From: Micropterix aruncella
Lineage: Eukaryota > Arthropoda > Insecta > Lepidoptera > Micropterigidae
Length of the DNA stretch: 64,000 nucleotides
Assembly: GCA_944548615.1 (NCBI GenBank)
Contig: OX155957.1
Coordinates: 22,730,758-22,794,757, forward strand
Reading direction: 5' to 3'
The notes under the pieces are model-generated. The model saw only the letters and a list, made by a program, of their open reading frames with translations, was not told the DNA's origin and searched no databases. Position numbers and translations under genes: made by a program. Each line of letters starts with the position of its first letter. Positions within the stretch are counted from its first letter, which is position 1. Shown piece after piece: positions 39,301 through 45,300 of this stretch.

Positions 39301-42300
39301 AACTCCTGAGTGAAGTGAAAACCAAAGCAGCTGGGAACGACGGACTAAATATTTCCCTACTACTACCGATCAAGGCTGAGGTATTGTCAGTAATTACGCA
39401 CATTATCAATCATTCCCTTACTTCGTCCACTTTTCCAGCTGAGTGGAAGCGTGCCCTTGTTGTTCCTGTATCTAAATGCTCTAATCCTTCAGCTTGCAAG
39501 GACTTTAGACCGATCTCGATTCTACCAACACTTTCTAAATTACTTGAGCGAATTGTCTTCTCACAGCTGAACGATTTCCTCGAACAACATAGCACACTTA
39601 ACCCTCTGCAGTCGGGTTTCCGCTCTAGCCACAGTACCACAACCGCTCTCACTAAAATTACTGAGGACTTCCGTGTTGCCATGGATTGCCGTCAGCTGAC
39701 GGTCTTAATCCTCCTCGACTTCAGCAGTGCCTTCAACTCGGTAGATTTTGACCTTCTCTTGGCCTGCTTGCACAGTTTAAACCTATCTCCTTCAGTCACT
39801 GCTTGGTTTCATTCCTACTTACACGGACGCGAACAACGGGTATCGGTCAAAAACTTGCTCTCGAGTTGGTCGAAAATTATCGCCGGTGTGCCCCAAGGTG
39901 GAATTTTATCACCTCTCCTATTCTGCTTGTTTACTATCTCCATCTCTGAAAATTTGTCATGTAAATACCACCTATATGCCGACGACCTTCAGCTCTATGC
40001 TAGTTTCGCTCCCATGGATGCGGCTAGTGCTATATCCGCATTAAACTCCGATTTAAACTCGATAGCGGTATGGTCTCGTAACCATGGCCTGCTTCTTAAT
40101 CCGTCAAAAACCCAAGCAATCGTCATCGGAAGTCGCTCACACATTGCCAAGTATAAAAATAATCTCCCCCCTATCAATATCGACAACGTCGTTGTCCCTT
40201 ACAGCAGTTCTGTGAAAGACCTTGGCCTGATTATTGATGAAAACTTATCTTGGCATCCTCAAGTAAGTGAGGTCAGTCGTAAAGTCTTTGCAAGTCTCCA
40301 TTCTTTTAAACGGGTTCTGAATCTCTTACCTCTTTGTATTAAACGCCAAATGGCACAATCTTTTCTTTTACCGCTAATTAATTACGCTGATGTGGCCTAC
40401 CTAGATGCGAATGAAGAACTACTCGATAAGCTAGATAGGATTCAAAACGCGTGTATTCGCTTTGTTTATTCCCTGAAGAAGTTTGATCACATATCAAACT
40501 TTCGCAGGCAAATAGAGTGGCTACCCATTAGACCAGCGATGCACAGACCGCGGCCCGCGGGCCGCATGCGGCCCGCTGACACTTTGTGGGCGGCCCCCGT
40601 CCTCGAAATTATTTGAAAAATATTTTTTCAATATACATAGATAGAAAACTGTGCATGCTCGCCGAGCGCCTCACCGCTACGACGTCTCGTTCGCACTTCG
40701 CTACTTGCCACTTCTTGCATCTCGCTCTCGCTCGACCCGCATGCCTGCGCGACGCGTTCGCCGCTCGCTCGGGCCGACAAGTCATTCACAAATTGGTGCT
40801 GCCCGAGAATGTTGCGCAGTTGGCGTGATATTCATGATCGAGAGTTCTGCGTTCTCAAGCGTTCTCTGCATACTCCTGAGCAGAGGGTCAGCTGGTCAGT
40901 ATCTTCTAGAAGTGGCGGGTGTTACGTTTCGATATAGGATTTTGGCGTGCCTCCGCCGCCGCCGGCCGCCTCTAACAACAACGCAGTGCGTCCCCTACAA
41001 TGCTCGCTCACGCTGCAGCCAGTCCGTACTCCTGAGCAGAAGGTCTGTCGGTCAGTGTCTTCGTGAAGTGGTGAGTGGATAATTATCATCATAGATCACG
41101 ATGGATAATAACCCATCAAGTTCAGGAACCAGAAAACGCAAGATTGAAAATGAAAATCGACACTTTCAAGACAGTTGGACTGAACAATATTTTTTGTACA
41201 ATCATTGAGTAAAATTGTGCGTTTGATATGTAAGACTGCGGTAGCTGTCACAAAAGAATACAATGTGAGAAGACATTTTGAAAGTAAGCATGCGATATTT
41301 TCAAAATTGGAAGGTGAATTACGTAAGCAAAAAATTGCAAGTTTGAAACGTGAATTAGTGGGCCAACAAGCAATGTTTATAAAGCCTGTTGAAGATGTCA
41401 AGATCGCTATAGAAATAAATTTCGAAATATCGAATCTTATCGCGAAGACATCTCGCCCATTTACAGATGGTGACTTCGCAAAAGAGTGTTTGAGATTGGC
41501 CAGTAGAATGTGTCCTGAATCAGCAAAAAAAATTGAAAAAATACAGTTAAACCGAATGACAGTACAACGAACAATTGCAACCATGTCTGAAGACATAACA
41601 GACCAATTGAAAGCGTTTTCCAAAGAGTTTGCATATTTTTCGTTAGCGATTGATGAGTCAACTGACATATCCTCCACGGCTCAGTTATTAGTAGTTTTAC
41701 GTGGCAAGACCCATTCTTTAGAAGTATACGAGGAGCTCATTGGTATGAGCTCATTATCAGATCAAACCAGAGGTAGTAATATGCTCAATGGGATTTTAGA
41801 ACAATGTGACAAAGTTGGCTTGGACCTAAAAAAGTTGTCAGGAATCGCAACTGATGGAGCACCCTCCATGGTTGGTGTTAATTCCGGATTGGTGTCATTA
41901 TTAAAGGTCCATTTGGGAGATTCTGGCATGGACTTGATACAAATACACTGCATTATCCACCAAGAAAACTTGTGCTCCAAGAAACTAGGTTTCGAAAATG
42001 TTATGAAAGTAGCTGTTTCTACAATTAACTTCATCAAATCACTTGGACTTAACCATCGTCAATTTAAGAAATTTCTTGATGATATTGAAAGTGACTTTGG
42101 CGATCTGATTTTTTATATTGAAGTCAGGTGGTAGAGCCGTGGAAAAACACTGGAACGTTTCCTGAATTTAATTGATGAAATTGACATATTTATGAATGAA
42201 AAAAATAAGAATATTCCCGAATTACGAAATGCTAATTGGTTAAGTGATTTGTCATTCATGGTTGATATTGTGAAACATTTAAATATGTTAAATACAAGGC

Positions 42301-45300
42301 TTCAAGGTAAAAATCAACTAGCTTCTCAATTATATAGCTCTGTGGTAGCATTCCAGTGCAAATTAAAGTTGTTTCAACAGTTAGAAACAGGGAACTATCC
42401 TCATTTTCCAACATACAAAACAATGTCGGAAAAATTGAAAATACCATTCACCCAATATATGTGACAAAAATTATGCACTTGATAACATCTTTTGAGGAAC
42501 GATTTGCGGATTTTAAAAAAATCAAACCGCTTCTCGATCTTTTTAGCAATCCTTTTTCGGTATTGCCCGAAAATGCACCCGAAGCCACTCAGCTTGAATT
42601 AATCGATATCCAAAACGACGACACTTTTCGAAATAAATTTAACGAAGGTGATTTATTGGGCTTTTATCGTTGCCTCAGTGCAGATATGTTTCCCACATTG
42701 ATCGGTAACGCACTCAAATAATAAATACAAACGGAGCTGCCATGGAATTCACCGACCGGAGTCGGGCCCATCATAATACTATTTTTTACACTTCTGGGGG
42801 GTGAGCAGTGGATTCCGGACTTACGAACCGGCTGTGGTAGGTTTAGGACAGCTGTCTTGCCACATGTGAGCGTCACCTTGCCACCCATTCACTCCCCCTT
42901 CGAAGCCATAGAATTTGAGATGCGCAAATCGCAGTTTTAGATAATTTTTCTAAGAAAGAGTTGATTATTTTTCTGGAAAGGCCAAGATCTTTAAAGAGGT
43001 GAAATAGAGATTTAGCTGGCAGGCCACGAGCGCCAACTTCCACCGCGTGAAGGTGAACAGTGAAGCCGTTCCGGGTTACGGCATTTGCAAGATCATGGTA
43101 TCAAGATCATGCAAGATCATGGCATTTCCAGATATCACGCGGTGGAAGTTGGCGCTCGTGGCCTGCCAGCTAAATCTCTATTTCACCTCTTTAAAGATCT
43201 TGGCCTTTCCAGAAAAATAATCAACTCTTTCTTAGAAAAATTATCTAAAACTGCGATTTGCGCATCTCAAATTCTATGGCTTCGAAGGGGGAGTGAATGG
43301 GTGGCAAGGTGAACGCTCACATGTGGCAAGACAGCTGTCCTAAACCTACCACAGCCGGTTCGTAAGTCCGGAATCCACTGCTCACCCCCCAGAAGTGTAA
43401 AAAAAATAGTATTATGATGGGCCCGACTCCGGTCGGTGAATTCCATGGCAGCTCCGTTTGTATTTATTTATTATTTAATTTGTACTCGTGGTCTTTTGGG
43501 ATATTTGATTCCCATGGAACAGTTAATTCTACAATAAGAGCCACCTTCCGAGATAGAGAGTAAAGAGTTATATCTGGACGGAGGGCTGTGCATCCGAGAC
43601 TTTCAGGGAATTTATACTGCTTAGAGACCGAATCAACCTCCAGAGTCCAATCTGTAGCTTTCTCGATTATTGAGAAAGGTTTTGTAGTTAAATGTTTTTT
43701 GCCTTTAGAGCCATCCCGCACAAACTCTATTGGGGGTTTGGAGGATACTGTCAAACCCTTGTTGGCACGAGCCACTGAGAGACTAATTACCTCGCGAATA
43801 ACAGCGAGAACTTTGTCATGGCGGTAAGTGTACCGTCCTTGATCTAAGGCCACCTTGCAGCCAGCTAGAATGTGTCTAGCTGTGCAAGGGGTATTGCTAC
43901 AGAGGGGACAAGAACTATCCTCGGCAAAGCTCCAACGAGCGAGGTTACTGGGGTCTGGAAGTGTATGCTGAAAGGCATTCAAATAAAATTTCAGCATCTC
44001 TGGCGTCCAGTCATAGAGCATTACCTTCCAGTGCATTGGAGGCGGAATGCAAAAGTCACCAATTGTTGTCCAGTCATTCTGGCATTGAAGGCCAATAGCA
44101 TGAGCCATACTCTTGCTGTCGTAATCTCCCCGCAAAAGAGACTTCTTCAAGTCCACGTCGCTCGTGGTTGTACTGCCATACCCCAGACCAGTGCCATTCT
44201 GGCTGATTCCAGTAAGGAACCTTTTGTGGAAGTCTACGCGGGCTTGTAGTTCATTTGAATCACTACAGCCACTTATTACGTGCTTCGATATTGCCGGATC
44301 TTTGGAATTGCACAGAATCGAATTTTTGGTTATTCTGGAGTTGGCGTAGAGCAGAGAGGGCAGTTTAAGCGCTAGCCCAAAATTTTGTTTGGACCTGAAG
44401 AGAGTCGAGGGGTCAGCTGGTTTGGCTAAGGACAGCCAGGATTTTAAACTAGCTGTCACCAGTGCATCTAGACGGGACAGTTGGGTTTTGGTAAAATCGT
44501 AAATAAGAAAGGGCCATGACAAATGTGACGTTAGATAATTGTCATAGATCCAGGCCTTACGAGGGCCAGAAATTAGCAAGGCATCTATTTTCGCCAGGCA
44601 ACTTTTGAAATGCTCTATAACATGATCGCCCGAGACGTCTTTTCCCTGATGGGTGATTTTTCTGCCGAGGAATTTGAAATGATTGTTTGGGTCTATAAGG
44701 GAGATATTAGAGCCCTTATAGACCAATTTGGGGTCATAGGATGTAACGGTCTACTAGTTTATTCGGGTCAACGTATATATGCGAACAAACATTTTCAATA
44801 ATGAATGCTAATAAATGTAAGAACCGATATCGTCTCAACAACGAAAATCTTGAAGCCATTTTGCGCTTAGCCACAACTAAAGTGACCCCCAACATACAAA
44901 AAATTGTGTCTTCTACACAATGTCATGTATATAACTAAGAATAAAATTTATTCTTAGTTAGATATATAGAATATTCTCAGTTAGATATCAGAACAGAATA
45001 CATTTTATTCCTAGTATATTATACTGTAATATGGATAACAATGATACGTATTTGTAATCTAAAATATTCCATTCTTTAATTATTGTATTGGCACTGATAT
45101 ATTTTGTATTATTATTTTGACATTGATACACGTGAGGTTGAATGATCCAAATTTTCAAAGAAGCAGAAAATAAATAATTATTCGAAGACCATAACCATAA
45201 CATTGTTTCATAGGCCCTCCGTTGGTTGGGAGAAGGTGATGCGGCCCTCAAGTAGAAAAAGTCTGTGCATCGCTGCATTAGACGATGTCGGGAATTTCAC

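Larger units (their letters stand above)
41101..44938 (+). pseudogene. ZBED-like hAT transposase, broken and split
   Basis: From ATG 41101 the protein begins [21 protein letters not shown] frameshift near 41205 precedes a finger-like region [20 protein letters not shown] ... SKH, where the first cysteine of the expected C-x-x-C is Arg. The catalytic region follows: [20 protein letters not shown] (first Asp), [16 protein letters not shown] and [13 protein letters not shown], as in ZBED5/GTF2IRD2-like hAT proteins. TAG at 42132-42134 and a frameshift near 42460 break it. LINE-A interrupts after LIGNALK (42718). The dimerisation domain resumes near 44767: [36 protein letters not shown], stop at about 44936. 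Confidence 0.88.
40534..45275 (+). mobile_element. hAT element 2 (ZBED-like), inserted in LINE-C
   Basis: The terminal inverted repeats are perfect over 15 bases (CAGCGATGCACAGAC). The 8-bp target duplication CATTAGAC is at 40526-40533 and 45276-45283. The ends carry GCGGCCCGC-rich subterminal sequence. It encodes one transposase on plus and carries LINE-A insertions (about 42722-44750). Without these it is about 2.7 kb, near full length. Confidence 0.93.

Noticed and set aside
38839..40186. Minus-strand open frames opposite LINE-C
   Set aside because: They are shadows of the reverse transcriptase frame on plus.
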